Shown here: piece by piece, positions 1 to 8,373 of the stretch
Layout: each line of letters starts with the position of its first letter
Numbering within the stretch: position 1 is the first letter of the stretch
DNA from: Arthrobacter sp. CJ23
Lineage (GTDB): Bacteria; Actinomycetota; Actinomycetes; Actinomycetales; Micrococcaceae
Direction of reading: 5' to 3'
Assembly (NCBI RefSeq): GCF_024741795.1
Contig: NZ_CP102950.1
Span: forward strand, 3,224,001-3,288,000
Length of the DNA: 64,000 nt
Made by a program: the position numbers and the translations under genes
The notes under the pieces: model-generated
Told to the model about the DNA's origin: nothing
The model's input: only the letters and a program-made list of their open reading frames with translations
The model's database searches: none

Positions 1-37
1 TAGAAACACCCCCGAGCCGCGGAGAGCGAACCCCTAC

Positions 38-670
38 ATGAGCGCCGACAAGTCAACCAGCTGGTCCTATGCGGAAGATCTGCCTGCCGAGGATGACGTG
101 TTGCTGCGTGCCCGGGAACGCTCCTTCGAGCTCGGCGTGACCCCCATCAGCGCAGGGGTCGGAGCGGTGCTGACCGTGCTGGCCGCCGCCTCCAAGGCCC
201 AGACCGTGGTGGAGGTCGGCTCGGGCGCGGGCGTGTCCGGTGTCTGCCTGCTGCGCGGCCTCAGCCCGCAGGCCGTACTGACCACCATCGACGTCGACGT
301 AGAACACCTCAAGGCGGCACGCGAAGCCTTCCTGGAGTCCGGCAGCCCGGCGAACCGCACCCGGACGATTTCCGGCCGTGCCGCGGACGTGCTGCCCAGG
401 CTGACAGACGCGGCGTATGACCTCGTGTTCATCGATGCGGACAAGCCCAACTTCCCCGGCTACGTTGAGCAGGCCATCCGGCTGCTCAAGTCCGGCGGCA
501 CCCTGGTCATCAACGACGCCCTGGACAAGGACCGCGTATCCAACCCTGCCGCCCGGGATTCCACCACCGTGGTGCTGCGCCAGGTGGGCAGGGCCATCCG
601 CGACGACGACCGCCTCGCGTCCGCCATGCTCCCCACCGGCAACGGCCTGCTGGTGGCCGTCAAGAAATAG
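38..670 (+). CDS. Class I SAM-dependent O-methyltransferase (COMT/family 3 type)
   Basis: A 210-residue cytosolic methyltransferase. The SAM-binding motif I EVGSGAG is at residues 59-65. A FIDADK block at 131-136 and VINDAL around 157-162 supply the acidic residues that bind a divalent metal in the catechol-O-methyltransferase-like family (PF01596). The length is usual for the family. ATG is preceded by GGAGAG about 10 nt upstream. The acceptor cannot be read from sequence. Mycobacteria carry a homologue (Rv1220c) in a similar neighbourhood with a DUF3117 gene, so this looks like conserved synteny. It converges on the DUF3117 gene across a hairpin. The family call is firm; the substrate is unknown. 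Confidence 0.9.
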   Translation: MSADKSTSWSYAEDLPAEDDVLLRARERSFELGVTPISAGVGAVLTVLAAASKAQTVVEVGSGAGVSGVCLLRGLSPQAVLTTIDVDVEHLKAAREAFLESGSPANRTRTISGRAADVLPRLTDAAYDLVFIDADKPNFPGYVEQAIRLLKSGGTLVINDALDKDRVSNPAARDSTTVVLRQVGRAIRDDDRLASAMLPTGNGLLVAVKK

Positions 671-696
671 CCGGTCCGGCCGTTAAACATGAAGGC

Positions 697-725
697 AGGG
701 CGCCGGCGTTGGCCGGGCCCTGCCT
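697..725. terminator. Hairpin between convergent genes
   Basis: GGCAGGGC pairs with GCCCTGCC around a GC-rich loop. It lies between the stop of the O-methyltransferase and the stop of the convergent DUF3117 gene. There is no strong U-tract, so it is a plausible bidirectional terminator only. Confidence 0.5.
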
Positions 726-733
726 CAGTGAAT

Positions 734-901
734 CTATTCGGTAACGCCTACGAGGCATTCCTTGAGGTTCGCCGCTTCTGCTGCGTTGAGTTCGACCACG
801 AGCCGTCCTCCGCCCTCGAGCGGCACACGCATGATCAGGCTGCGGCCCTCTTTGGTTACTTCCATAGGGCCGTCGCCAGTACGTGGTTTCATAGCCGCCA
901 T
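734..901 (-). CDS. DUF3117 domain-containing protein
   Basis: A 55-residue protein starting MAAMKPRTGDGP and carrying RVPLEGGGRLVVEL, the hallmark of the actinobacterial DUF3117 family (for example Rv1211). The start at 901 was preferred over an in-frame upstream ATG at 919 because the family begins with MAAMKPR and a strong GGAGGGG Shine-Dalgarno lies 8 nt before it. Function is unknown in the family. The protein is small, soluble and nearly invariant across actinobacteria, which suggests a conserved core role. Confidence 0.93.
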   Translation of the reverse strand: MAAMKPRTGDGPMEVTKEGRSLIMRVPLEGGGRLVVELNAAEAANLKECLVGVTE

Positions 902-1131
902 TAGGAAAATCCCCTCCATTTGTCCCAGATCACTCCAGCCCGGCCGGGCTGGGTCCGCGTCACAACTGCAGCCCCGATGGCGCTGTCTTGGCAGCCGCCG
1001 TGACTGAGCACCTGTAGGTGCCTTTGTCCCCGCTTACACTCCATTATCCCGTACTTACCCGTCCGTAGCTAATCGCTGGACTTTTTGTCCGGGCTTTGTT
1101 CGTGGCTTGGATCACTGCTATGAGGGCCGCA

Positions 1132-2391
1132 TCAAGGCGGATAGTCGCCGCCTCCGGGGAGCTGCGCCCAGGCCCACAGCCAGACAATCCAGACGATCTG
1201 GAGCAGCGAAAACATCACGACGACGGTTCCCCGGTACGCCTTTGAGCGCGAGAGAAGCGCCGCGCCGAGCGCCAGGGGAAACAGCGGCAGCAACATGCGG
1301 AAGGTGCTGGTCTGCGGGTGCAGGAACACCAGCAAGTAGCCCATGTAGCAGGTGCACCACAGCCGCAGTTCCAAGCCCAGCGCCCGGACGGGGCGGGAAA
1401 CCATCAGCAGGGCGAAGAGCCCGGCGAAGACAAACGGGGCCATGATTCCCAGGACCGGCCCGAATAGCATCCGGCCCGTGTCGAACCAGGGCTTGAAGGG
1501 CACCAGGTCGTGTCCGCGCCACACGGTTTCGGTACGCGTATAGGCGGCGGGATCCCCCGTCGTGGCCCAGGCGATGGCCGGCCAGGCCAGGGCCCCCAGC
1601 CCGCTCACCAGCACCAGGGCCGCGAGCGAGGCCAGTTCCCGCGCCGGGGGTGCGTCCTCCGGCCGGCGGGGGCCGAACCTCAGCCAGAGCCGGTGCAGCA
1701 GCAGGAAGCCCATCATGGCCGCAAAGGGCACGCCGGTGGGCCTGGAGAGGCACATCAGCAGCACCACGGGCATGGCCGCCAGGTACCGGCGGCGCACCAC
1801 CAGCAGCAGCGCAGCGGCAAGAAGAAGGATGTTGAGCGGTTCCGCGTACGGCACCTGGAGGATCGCGGAGACGGGAAACGTGGCGAAGAAGGCCACGCCC
1901 CACAGCGCCGTGCGCCGTCCCGCGAATTCGCGGAAGAGCCGGAACACCACAAGTGCCGCACCGAGCCCCGAGACCATCGCGACGGCGGTCAGCGACTGCA
2001 GCGTGCCCAGCCCCGTGACAGTGCCCAGCCCCCTGGCCAGGAACGGGAACAGCGCGTAGAAGGCCCAGGCGTTTTCCTGGACGTCACCCTGCCCGTTGAC
2101 GGGGAGCGTGGGCGGATAGCCGTTGTCCGCGGCTTCGGCGTACCAGCGGCCGTCCCAGATGGTGATGAAACTCCAATAGTCCGGCGCCGCAGGAAACCAC
2201 GGGTTGACGCCCTGGTGGATGGCCGCGGCCATGAAGATGCAGGCGCTCAGCAGCCTTGCGGCCACGTACACAAGCGTGGTCTGGAGCCACCAGGGCCAGT
2301 GGGCCATGCGGGCCGCCGCACCCGAAATGCTCCGCCACAAACCCTCGGTGGGACCCACAGGCACGTGCTGCAGGGGCGCGGAAGGGCTCAC
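1132..2391 (-). CDS. PIG-V-like GT-C mannosyltransferase (integral membrane)
   Basis: A 419-residue polytopic membrane protein with about ten hydrophobic segments. Near residue 80 it has IWDGRWY, the WD-x-x-WY signature after the first membrane span of PIG-V/GT-C enzymes, which use polyprenyl-phosphate mannose. Later PYAEPLN and CLSRPTG loops also fit the family. In actinobacteria such proteins are thought to mannosylate envelope lipids or glycans; the acceptor here is not evident. Its start codon overlaps the stop of the DivIVA-domain gene upstream (2388-2391), so the two are probably translationally coupled. Confidence 0.8.
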   Translation of the reverse strand: MSPSAPLQHVPVGPTEGLWRSISGAAARMAHWPWWLQTTLVYVAARLLSACIFMAAAIHQGVNPWFPAAPDYWSFITIWDGRWYAEAADNGYPPTLPVNGQGDVQENAWAFYALFPFLARGLGTVTGLGTLQSLTAVAMVSGLGAALVVFRLFREFAGRRTALWGVAFFATFPVSAILQVPYAEPLNILLLAAALLLVVRRRYLAAMPVVLLMCLSRPTGVPFAAMMGFLLLHRLWLRFGPRRPEDAPPARELASLAALVLVSGLGALAWPAIAWATTGDPAAYTRTETVWRGHDLVPFKPWFDTGRMLFGPVLGIMAPFVFAGLFALLMVSRPVRALGLELRLWCTCYMGYLLVFLHPQTSTFRMLLPLFPLALGAALLSRSKAYRGTVVVMFSLLQIVWIVWLWAWAQLPGGGDYPP

Positions 2392-2786
2392 TGGGTGCTC
2401 CCGCCCGTCTCCGCTTCCCCCTCCGGAAGATCGCGCAGCCCCCGGGGCCCGCTTTCCCGAAGCCCGCTTTCCCGGAGAAGGCCCAGCCGCTCGATTTCCC
2501 GGTCCTTCGCGGCAAGCTGCTCACGCAGGTCATCGAGGACCTGGTCCACCTGGTCCATCCGGTACCCCCGCAGGCCGAGGGCGAAACGCACGCGGTCGAC
2601 GTCGGGCGCTGTCGCCTGGGCAGGCAGCAGGACCGGCGGCAAGTTCGGTACCGGCTCGTCAAGCCCCGCGCCGAAGGACCGGCCGGTCCGGGCGATCCCG
2701 ACACCGAAGGCCAGGGCGGCGCCGAGGAGGACGATCGCAAGGAAAACCAGGAAGAAGCTCACAGCACCCATCGTGCCAGAAACCAC
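2388..2786 (-). CDS. DivIVA-domain membrane protein
   Basis: A 132-residue protein with one N-terminal membrane segment (about residues 8-30), a short linker, then VDRVRFALGLRGYRMDQVD (about 63-81). This is the DivIVA-domain repeat found in small actinobacterial proteins such as Rv1209. A charged helix follows (LDDLREQLAAKDREIERL), likely a short coiled coil. It is much shorter than Wag31/DivIVA and membrane-anchored, so it is not the polar-growth DivIVA itself. It lies between the LOG gene and the mannosyltransferase gene, with a 4-nt stop/start overlap to the latter. Confidence 0.82.
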   Translation of the reverse strand: MVSGTMGAVSFFLVFLAIVLLGAALAFGVGIARTGRSFGAGLDEPVPNLPPVLLPAQATAPDVDRVRFALGLRGYRMDQVDQVLDDLREQLAAKDREIERLGLLRESGLRESGPRGLRDLPEGEAETGGSTQ

Positions 2787-2792
2787 GGCCTG

Positions 2793-3626
2793 CTATTCCG
2801 GGCGCTGGTCTCCGTTGGTTCCGGCCGGCCGCGGAACGCCGTGCAGGACGCGGTGCACGGCCTCTGCGGGATCGTCCACCAACTGAATGAGGTCGAGGTC
2901 CTTCTCGGACACCATGCCCTCGCCCACCAGGGTTTCGCGGATCCAATCGATCATGGGTCCCCAGAACTTGACGCCGAGCAGCACGATGGGGAACGACGTC
3001 ACCTTGCGGGTCTGGACGAGGACCATGGCCTCGAACAGCTCATCCAGGGTCCCCAGGCCGCCGGGCAACACCACGAAACCCTGCGCGTACTTGACGAACA
3101 TGGTCTTGCGGGCAAAGAAGTAGCGGAAGTTGATTCCGAGGTCCACCCAGCGGTTCAGGCCCTGCTCGAAGGGCAGTTCGATGCCGAGCCCCACGGAAAC
3201 TCCACCGCCTTCCACGGCGCCCTTGTTCGCGGCTTCCATGGAACCAGGGCCACCACCGGTGATCACCGCGACTCCGGCTTCGGCCAGCTTGCGTCCGACG
3301 TCCACGCCCATCTCGTAGTACTCGGTGCCGGGCTTGGTCCGGGCCGAGCCGAAGACGCTGACTGCCGCGCCGAGGTCGGCCAGGGCGCCGAAGCCCTCCA
3401 CGAATTCGCTCTGGATGCGCAGCACCCGCCACGGGTCGGAGTGGACGAACTGTCCAGGACCCCGCGAGTCCAACAAATGCTGATCGGACATTCCGCCCGT
3501 CGCCTGTTTGCGCCGCAGTTCCAAGGGTCCCTTGTGCCGGGCCGGGGCCTCTGCGGCGGGAACCGGGGTGGCGGCCGCGCGGCCATTGGCATCTGGAGAA
3601 GGAACTGGGTGCTGGCTGATGCTCAT
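2793..3626 (-). CDS. LOG-family protein (TIGR00730, cytokinin riboside phosphoribohydrolase-like)
   Basis: A 277-residue Rossmann-type protein. It has VFGSART (91-97), GGGPGSMEA (124-132), the RK pair at 173-174 and the signature PGGLGTLDE (188-196), all diagnostic of the LOG family. LOG enzymes release cytokinin-type bases from N6-modified AMP; in mycobacteria the homologue is Rv1205. The N-terminal 50 residues are low-complexity and probably disordered. ATG at 3626 follows a TAGCCT -10 by 6 nt and has no Shine-Dalgarno, so it is probably leaderless. The DivIVA-domain gene follows after 6 nt. The biological substrate in this organism is not known. Confidence 0.9.
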   Translation of the reverse strand: MSISQHPVPSPDANGRAAATPVPAAEAPARHKGPLELRRKQATGGMSDQHLLDSRGPGQFVHSDPWRVLRIQSEFVEGFGALADLGAAVSVFGSARTKPGTEYYEMGVDVGRKLAEAGVAVITGGGPGSMEAANKGAVEGGGVSVGLGIELPFEQGLNRWVDLGINFRYFFARKTMFVKYAQGFVVLPGGLGTLDELFEAMVLVQTRKVTSFPIVLLGVKFWGPMIDWIRETLVGEGMVSEKDLDLIQLVDDPAEAVHRVLHGVPRPAGTNGDQRPE

Positions 3627-3632
3627 CGCCCA

Positions 3633-3638
3633 AGGCTA
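3633..3638 (-). promoter_or_regulatory. -10 element (TAGCCT), leaderless promoter of the LOG gene
   Basis: TAGCCT on the minus strand is followed by 6 nt and then the ATG, with no Shine-Dalgarno. Transcription would start at or next to the start codon. Confidence 0.55.
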
Positions 3639-3778
3639 GCGCGTATGAAAGCATGCTTGGTTCCGGCACGGCGCCAATCTGCATTGCAAGCTGATATACG
3701 GCTGCGCGGGAGGTTTCTGTTCAGTCACGATCTGGAGGATTGTGGCGTGACCGGGGTCATAATCGCCGGATTCTTCGC

Positions 3779-3784
3779 TAGATT
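3779..3784 (+). promoter_or_regulatory. -10 element (TAGATT), leaderless promoter of gluA
   Basis: TAGATT is followed by CTTCCT and then the gluA ATG. The 6-nt spacing and lack of a purine-rich ribosome site suggest a leaderless mRNA for the transporter operon. Confidence 0.55.
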
Positions 3785-3790
3785 CTTCCT

Positions 3791-4546
3791 ATGACTACAC
3801 AAGTGTCCGGCGAAGCACTCGTCTCCCTGAATGGCGTCAACAAGCACTACGGTCAGCTCCACGTACTCAAAGACATCAACCTGCAGGTGAACAAGGGCGA
3901 AGTGGTAGTGGTCATCGGCCCTTCCGGTTCGGGCAAGTCCACGCTGTGCCGTGCCATCAACCGGCTGGAAACCATCGACGTCGGCGAGATCTCGATCGAC
4001 GGCAAGAGACTTCCGGAAGAAGGCAAGGACCTCGCCCACCTTCGGGCCGACGTGGGGATGGTCTTCCAGTCCTTCAACCTCTTTGCTCACAAGACGATCC
4101 TGCAGAACGTCACCCTGGGGCCCATGAAGGTCAAGGGCACGGACAAGGGAACCGCGGAGAAGGAGGCCATGGCACTCCTGGAGCGCGTCGGCGTCGGGCA
4201 CCAGGCTCCCAAGCTGCCGGCCCAGCTGTCCGGCGGCCAGCAGCAGCGCGTGGCAATTGCCCGTGCGCTGGCCATGAAGCCCAAGGTGATGCTGTTCGAC
4301 GAGCCCACCTCGGCGCTTGACCCCGAGATGATCAACGAGGTCCTGGACGTCATGGTCCAGCTCGCAAAGGAGGGCATGACCATGATCGTGGTGACCCACG
4401 AGATGGGCTTTGCCCGCAAGGCCGCCGATCGCGTGGTGTTCATGGCCGACGGCCAGATCGTGGAGGACGCCAAGCCCGAGGACTTCTTCACCAATCCGCA
4501 GAGCAACCGTGCCAAGGATTTCCTCTCCAAGCTCCTGTCCCACTAG
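3791..4546 (+). CDS. gluA: Glutamate ABC transporter ATP-binding protein
   Basis: A 251-residue polar-amino-acid ABC ATPase. Walker [10 protein letters not shown] is at 43-51, the Q-loop is VFQSFNLF at about 91-98, the signature LSGGQ is at 146-150 and Walker B VMLFDE is at 166-171, followed by the switch histidine in VVTHEMG. It energises uptake through the two permeases encoded downstream. The gene order ATPase, binding protein, permease, permease matches Corynebacterium gluABCD. The substrate assignment comes from that order and the overall family match, not from a ligand-binding test. Confidence 0.93.
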   Translation: MTTQVSGEALVSLNGVNKHYGQLHVLKDINLQVNKGEVVVVIGPSGSGKSTLCRAINRLETIDVGEISIDGKRLPEEGKDLAHLRADVGMVFQSFNLFAHKTILQNVTLGPMKVKGTDKGTAEKEAMALLERVGVGHQAPKLPAQLSGGQQQRVAIARALAMKPKVMLFDEPTSALDPEMINEVLDVMVQLAKEGMTMIVVTHEMGFARKAADRVVFMADGQIVEDAKPEDFFTNPQSNRAKDFLSKLLSH

Positions 4547-4602
4547 CACGTTCCCAAGATCGCACCCAGGCCGTAAGGGCGGCCACCTATGAAAGGAATG
4601 TC

Positions 4603-5478
4603 ATGAAGGCTTTTATTACCCGGAGGAAGTCGCTCCTGGTGGCGGCCGGCGCGGCGCTTGCGCTGTCGCTGAGCGCCTGTGGGGGCGGCACCACCACCAC
4701 GCCCCCGGTGAACACACCCACCTTTGCGTCCGGCACCACCATGGAGAAGCTGAGCAAGGCCGGGAAGATCACCATCGGCACCAAGTTCGACCAGCCGCTC
4801 TTCGGCCAGAAGGGCCTCGACGGCAAGCCCGTCGGCTTCGACGTCGAAATCGGCAAGGCCATCGCGGCCAAGCTCGGCCTCTCGGCTGACAAGATCGAAT
4901 GGGTCGAAACCGTGTCGGCGAACCGCGAGCCCTTCATTGAGCAGGGCCGCGTGGACATTGTGGTGGCCACCTACACGATCAACGACGCCCGCAAGCAGAA
5001 GGTCTCCTTCGCAGGCCCGTACTACGAGGCCGGCCAGGCCCTGCTGGTGAACAAGGACGATTCCTCCATCACCAAGCCGGAAGACGTCAAGGGCAAGAAG
5101 GTCTGCTCCGTGACCGGTTCGACGCCGGCCAAGACGATCGTCGAGAAGTACCAAGCCGAACTGGTACCTGCCGCGAACTACACCGCCTGCCTTGAGCCGC
5201 TGCGCAACAAGCAGGTTGTTGCCGTGACCACGGACAACGTGATCCTGGCCGGCTATGTGGACAAGGAGCCGGACGCCTTCAAGCTGGCTTCCGACCAGAC
5301 CTTCACCAAGGAGCCCTACGGCATCGGCCTGAAGAAGGAAGACACCGTCTTCCGCAACTGGATCAACGACCAGCTTGAGGCCTTCGCGAAGGACGACACC
5401 TACAAGAAGGCCTGGGAAGCAACGGCAGGCAAGGTCATCAAGACCGTCCCCGCGCTCCCCACGATCGTCCGCTACTAG
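4603..5478 (+). CDS. gluB: Glutamate ABC transporter substrate-binding lipoprotein
   Basis: A 291-residue family 3 solute-binding protein. A signal peptide with a lipobox LSAC gives the lipidated Cys26, preceded by a basic TRRKS n-region. The mature part reads as a type II periplasmic-binding fold, with a GTKFDQPLFG first strand and GFDVEIGKAIAAKLG, typical of the glutamate/glutamine/aspartate group. It would be anchored outside the membrane and hand the ligand to GluC/GluD. It lies 56 nt after gluA, and a perfect 12-bp hairpin separates it from gluC. Confidence 0.93.
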   Translation: MKAFITRRKSLLVAAGAALALSLSACGGGTTTTPPVNTPTFASGTTMEKLSKAGKITIGTKFDQPLFGQKGLDGKPVGFDVEIGKAIAAKLGLSADKIEWVETVSANREPFIEQGRVDIVVATYTINDARKQKVSFAGPYYEAGQALLVNKDDSSITKPEDVKGKKVCSVTGSTPAKTIVEKYQAELVPAANYTACLEPLRNKQVVAVTTDNVILAGYVDKEPDAFKLASDQTFTKEPYGIGLKKEDTVFRNWINDQLEAFAKDDTYKKAWEATAGKVIKTVPALPTIVRY

Positions 5479-5490
5479 CCGGAACCCGGC

Positions 5491-5526
5491 AGCTGCCGCC
5501 GTTGAATGACCGTGACGGCGGCAGCT
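5491..5526 (+). terminator. Intra-operon hairpin between gluB and gluC
   Basis: AGCTGCCGCCGT (5491-5502) pairs perfectly with ACGGCGGCAGCT (5515-5526) around a 12-nt loop. It has no U-tract. It lies just after the binding-protein gene, where it may act as a partial terminator or a 3' barrier to decay that keeps GluB above the permeases. Confidence 0.55.
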
Positions 5527-5572
5527 TCCGACCCAGGATCCAATCCCTGTTCCGCCGCAGCCGAAGGAAGCC

Positions 5573-6223
5573 ATGGACGCCATCTTCGAAAGCCTCCCGC
5601 AATACTGGGACGGATTTCTCAGAACCTTGTTTCTCGCCGTCGTATCGGGTGTCATCGCACTCCTTCTCGGCACCCTCCTGGCCGCAATGCGCGTCTCCCC
5701 AGTCGCTGCCTTGCGGGGCTTCAGCACGTTCTACGTTGAAGTCGCCAGAAACACCCCCCTCACCATCATTTTCTTTTTCTCCGCCATCGTCCTCCCCCGG
5801 CTTGGCGTCAAGTTCGAGCAGTTCGAAGTCGCCGCCATCATTGCCCTCAGCAGCTACACCGCCGCGTTCGTGGCCGAAGCCGTTCGGTCCGGCGTCAACA
5901 GCGTTCCGGTGGGCCAGGCCGAGGCCGCACGCAGTGTGGGCATGACCTTCACCCAGGTCTTGGGATTCATCGTCCTGCCGCAGGCCCTGCGCACCGTGGT
6001 CCCGCCACTCATCAACATCATGATCGCCTTGGTCAAGAACTCATCCGTTGCGGGTGCCTTCTTCGTCCTCGAACTCTTCGGTTATGGCCTCCAGCTGTCC
6101 AACAGCCGTGGCGATGCCGTCATGTGGATCCTGATCGGTGTGGCGTTCTTCTACCTGCTGATCACGGTGCCCCTGGGCCTCCTGGCTCACTTTGTCGAGC
6201 GAAAGGTGGCGATTGCCCGATGA
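5573..6223 (+). CDS. gluC: Glutamate ABC transporter permease
   Basis: A 216-residue HisM-type permease with about five membrane spans. It carries the cytoplasmic EAA loop (AVRSGVNSVPVGQAEAARSV) that contacts the ATPase. GAAGGAAGCC before the ATG provides a ribosome site. Its last codon and stop overlap the gluD start (ATGA, 6220-6223), so the two permeases are probably coupled and act as a heterodimer. Confidence 0.92.
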   Translation: MDAIFESLPQYWDGFLRTLFLAVVSGVIALLLGTLLAAMRVSPVAALRGFSTFYVEVARNTPLTIIFFFSAIVLPRLGVKFEQFEVAAIIALSSYTAAFVAEAVRSGVNSVPVGQAEAARSVGMTFTQVLGFIVLPQALRTVVPPLINIMIALVKNSSVAGAFFVLELFGYGLQLSNSRGDAVMWILIGVAFFYLLITVPLGLLAHFVERKVAIAR

Positions 6224-7077
6224 CTTCGGTTCTCTACGACGTACCGGGCCCCAAGGCCCGCCGCATTTCGCTTATTGGCTCCGTGCTCGGTTCGATCATC
6301 ATTGCCGGCGGCGTGGTGGGAGCCATCGTCATCTTGTCTTCGCAGGGCATCTTCAACGCTGCGCGTTGGGAAGTCTTCGTCAACGAATCTGCCAAGGATG
6401 TGTGGACCCAGCTCGGCCTGGGTGTCCTCGCCACCTTGCAGGCGGCAGGCGTGGCCGCAGTCATCGCCTTCCCGCTGGGCGTGGCCCTGTGCCTGCTGCG
6501 CATCTCCCTGATCTCGTGGATCCGGGTCCCTACCCAAGTGGTGCTGGAATTCCTACGGGGCATGCCCGTGGTCCTGATGATCCTCTTCGTGCTGCTGGTC
6601 TTCGCGACCAGCCCGTTCGTGGCAGTCGTCAGCGGCCTGGTCCTCTACAACGCCGCAATCTTCGCGGAGATCCTGCGGGCGGGCATCCAGTCCCTCCCCA
6701 AGGGGCAGCGCGAGGCCGGCCTGGCCATCGGGCTGCGCAGCTTCCAGTCGCGGATGAGCATCGAGTTCCCGCAGGCCATCCGGCGGATGCTCCCCTCGCT
6801 CATTGCGCAGCTGGTGGTACTGCTCAAGGACACCTCGCTCGGCTACATCGTGGCCTACGAGGAACTGCTGAGGAAGGTCAAGCTGATCTCGGACCTTGAG
6901 CCCAGCCTGTTGTTCTCCGCGTTCTTCGTGGGCGCGGCCATCTACATCCTGATCAACCTGTCGGTTTCCCGGCTGGCGATCTGGATCGAACGCCGCGGCT
7001 CCAATAAGGCCGCAGGCGGAGTCGCATCCGCCATCAAGACGGTTGACCTGCAGCTCGACCAGCCCGGACCGAAGTAA
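6220..7077 (+). CDS. gluD: Glutamate ABC transporter permease
   Basis: A 285-residue permease of the same family as GluC, with a longer N-terminus before the first span. The EAA loop reads EILRAGIQSLPKGQREAGLA. The start at 6220 (MTSVLYDVPG) was chosen because it forms the ATGA overlap with gluC; an open frame extends upstream but is only the gluC shadow. The operon ends at a strong hairpin shared with convergent dapE. Confidence 0.92.
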   Translation: MTSVLYDVPGPKARRISLIGSVLGSIIIAGGVVGAIVILSSQGIFNAARWEVFVNESAKDVWTQLGLGVLATLQAAGVAAVIAFPLGVALCLLRISLISWIRVPTQVVLEFLRGMPVVLMILFVLLVFATSPFVAVVSGLVLYNAAIFAEILRAGIQSLPKGQREAGLAIGLRSFQSRMSIEFPQAIRRMLPSLIAQLVVLLKDTSLGYIVAYEELLRKVKLISDLEPSLLFSAFFVGAAIYILINLSVSRLAIWIERRGSNKAAGGVASAIKTVDLQLDQPGPK

Positions 7078-7103
7078 AGAACCTTCCGTCCACAGCAGGC
7101 CTT

Positions 7104-7147
7104 GGCAAAGAAGGTCCGCAGCCACCAGGCTGCGGACCTTCTTTGCC
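7104..7147. terminator. Strong bidirectional terminator, gluD/dapE
   Basis: An 18-bp perfect stem, GGCAAAGAAGGTCCGCAG with its complement, encloses an 8-nt loop. Terminal AAAG/CTTT tracts give each strand a short U-rich run. It lies between the stops of gluD (+) and dapE (-) and fits termination in both directions. Confidence 0.85.
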
Positions 7148-7164
7148 ATAGGGTTCGTCGCGGG

Positions 7165-8289
7165 CTACTGGCCCAGCCACGTCCGCAGTGCGCGCAGGCA
7201 CTCGCGGATGGCGTCGGCGTCGACGTGTTCATTGTCCTTGTGTGCCAGCAGCGGGTCGCCGGGCCCGAAGTTCACCGCCGGGATGCCCAGCTCACTGAAG
7301 CGCGCGACGTCGGTCCAGCCATACTTGGGCTTGGGCTCGGCGCCCACGGCGGCCACGAAGGACGCGGCGGCGGGGTGGTTGAGTCCCGGGCGGGCGCCGG
7401 CCGCGGCGTCGGTGCGGACCACATCGAAGCCGTCCAGGAGCTCACGGACGTGGGCCTCGGCCTGGTCCGGGGTCTTGTCCGGGGCGAAGCGGTAGTTGAT
7501 CTCCACCACGCAGCGGTCAGGGATGACGTTGCCGGCCGTGCCGCCGTTGATCCTCACGGCGTTCAGGCTTTCGCGGTAGTCCAGGCCGTCAACGTTGATG
7601 GTGCGCGGCTCGTAGGCATCCAGCCGGGCCAGGATGGGGGCGGCGGCATGGATGGCGTTGCTGCCCATCCACGCCCGGGCCGAGTGCGCTGCCTCGCCAA
7701 GGGTAGTGACTTCGAAGCGGCTGGTGCCGTTGCACCCTCCCTCAACGGTGCCATGGGTGGGCTCCAGGAGGATGGCGAAGTCGCCGCCCAGCAGGTGGCC
7801 GTGGTTGCGGACGAGCCGGCCCAGGCCGCTCTTCACGGCTTCCACTTCCTCGTGGTCGTAGAAGACGAAGGTGACGTCTTTGCCGGGCTGCGCGCCGGCG
7901 TCGAAGAGTGTGGCGGCAAGCGAAAGCTGCACCGCCACGCCGCCCTTCATGTCGGTGGTGCCGCGGCCATAGAGGATGCCGGAGCCGGGGACGCCGGACT
8001 CCCACTCGGCCGGAACCGTGCCGCGCGAACCGTCAACGGTGGGCAGCGGGACGGTGTCCAGGTGCCCGGCCAGGATGACCCGTTCGGCGTGCCCCAGATT
8101 GGTGCGGGCGATGATGGAGTCTCCGTCACGGACCACTTCGTAGACCGGGATCGCGCGCAGTGCGGACTCGATGGCGTCGGCTAGCACGGTCTCGTTGCCG
8201 GAAACGCTGTTGATGTCGATCAGCGCGGCGGTCAGCAGGGCGACGTCCTGGCGCAGGTCGAGGAGGGCGGGAGCGGATTGAGCAGTCAC
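7165..8289 (-). CDS. dapE: Succinyl-diaminopimelate desuccinylase
   Basis: A 374-residue M20 metallopeptidase-fold enzyme. It hydrolyses N-succinyl-LL-diaminopimelate to LL-diaminopimelate for lysine and peptidoglycan. Zinc ligands are visible as H76 in AGHLDTV, D113 in [10 protein letters not shown], and the E147-E148 pair in DHEEVE. Length is normal. The start is GTG at 8289, 6 nt after TAAAGT, so probably leaderless. It is divergent from dapD, which acts two steps earlier in the same branch. Confidence 0.93.
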   Translation of the reverse strand: MTAQSAPALLDLRQDVALLTAALIDINSVSGNETVLADAIESALRAIPVYEVVRDGDSIIARTNLGHAERVILAGHLDTVPLPTVDGSRGTVPAEWESGVPGSGILYGRGTTDMKGGVAVQLSLAATLFDAGAQPGKDVTFVFYDHEEVEAVKSGLGRLVRNHGHLLGGDFAILLEPTHGTVEGGCNGTSRFEVTTLGEAAHSARAWMGSNAIHAAAPILARLDAYEPRTINVDGLDYRESLNAVRINGGTAGNVIPDRCVVEINYRFAPDKTPDQAEAHVRELLDGFDVVRTDAAAGARPGLNHPAAASFVAAVGAEPKPKYGWTDVARFSELGIPAVNFGPGDPLLAHKDNEHVDADAIRECLRALRTWLGQ

Positions 8290-8295
8290 CCGTCC

Positions 8296-8301
8296 ACTTT
8301 A
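8296..8301 (-). promoter_or_regulatory. -10 element (TAAAGT), leaderless promoter of dapE
   Basis: TAAAGT on the minus strand lies 6 nt before the dapE GTG, without a Shine-Dalgarno. It faces the dapD promoter across an 84-bp divergent region. Confidence 0.55.
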
Positions 8302-8361
8302 TCCCGCGTTATTGCGACCGGCTCCGGTAGCCCGCGTTTCAACCCAGCCGCGGGCGCTCGA

Positions 8362-8367
8362 TACACT
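8362..8367 (+). promoter_or_regulatory. -10 element (TACACT), leaderless promoter of dapD
   Basis: TACACT is followed by GGGGCC and then the dapD ATG. The 6-nt spacing suggests that transcription starts at the start codon. Confidence 0.55.
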
Positions 8368-8373
8368 GGGGCC

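Noticed and set aside
1118..1903. Alternative minus-strand protein inside the mannosyltransferase gene
   Set aside because: It is frame-shadow composition, rich in Arg, Gly and Ala. The true frame shows clear membrane spans and family motifs.
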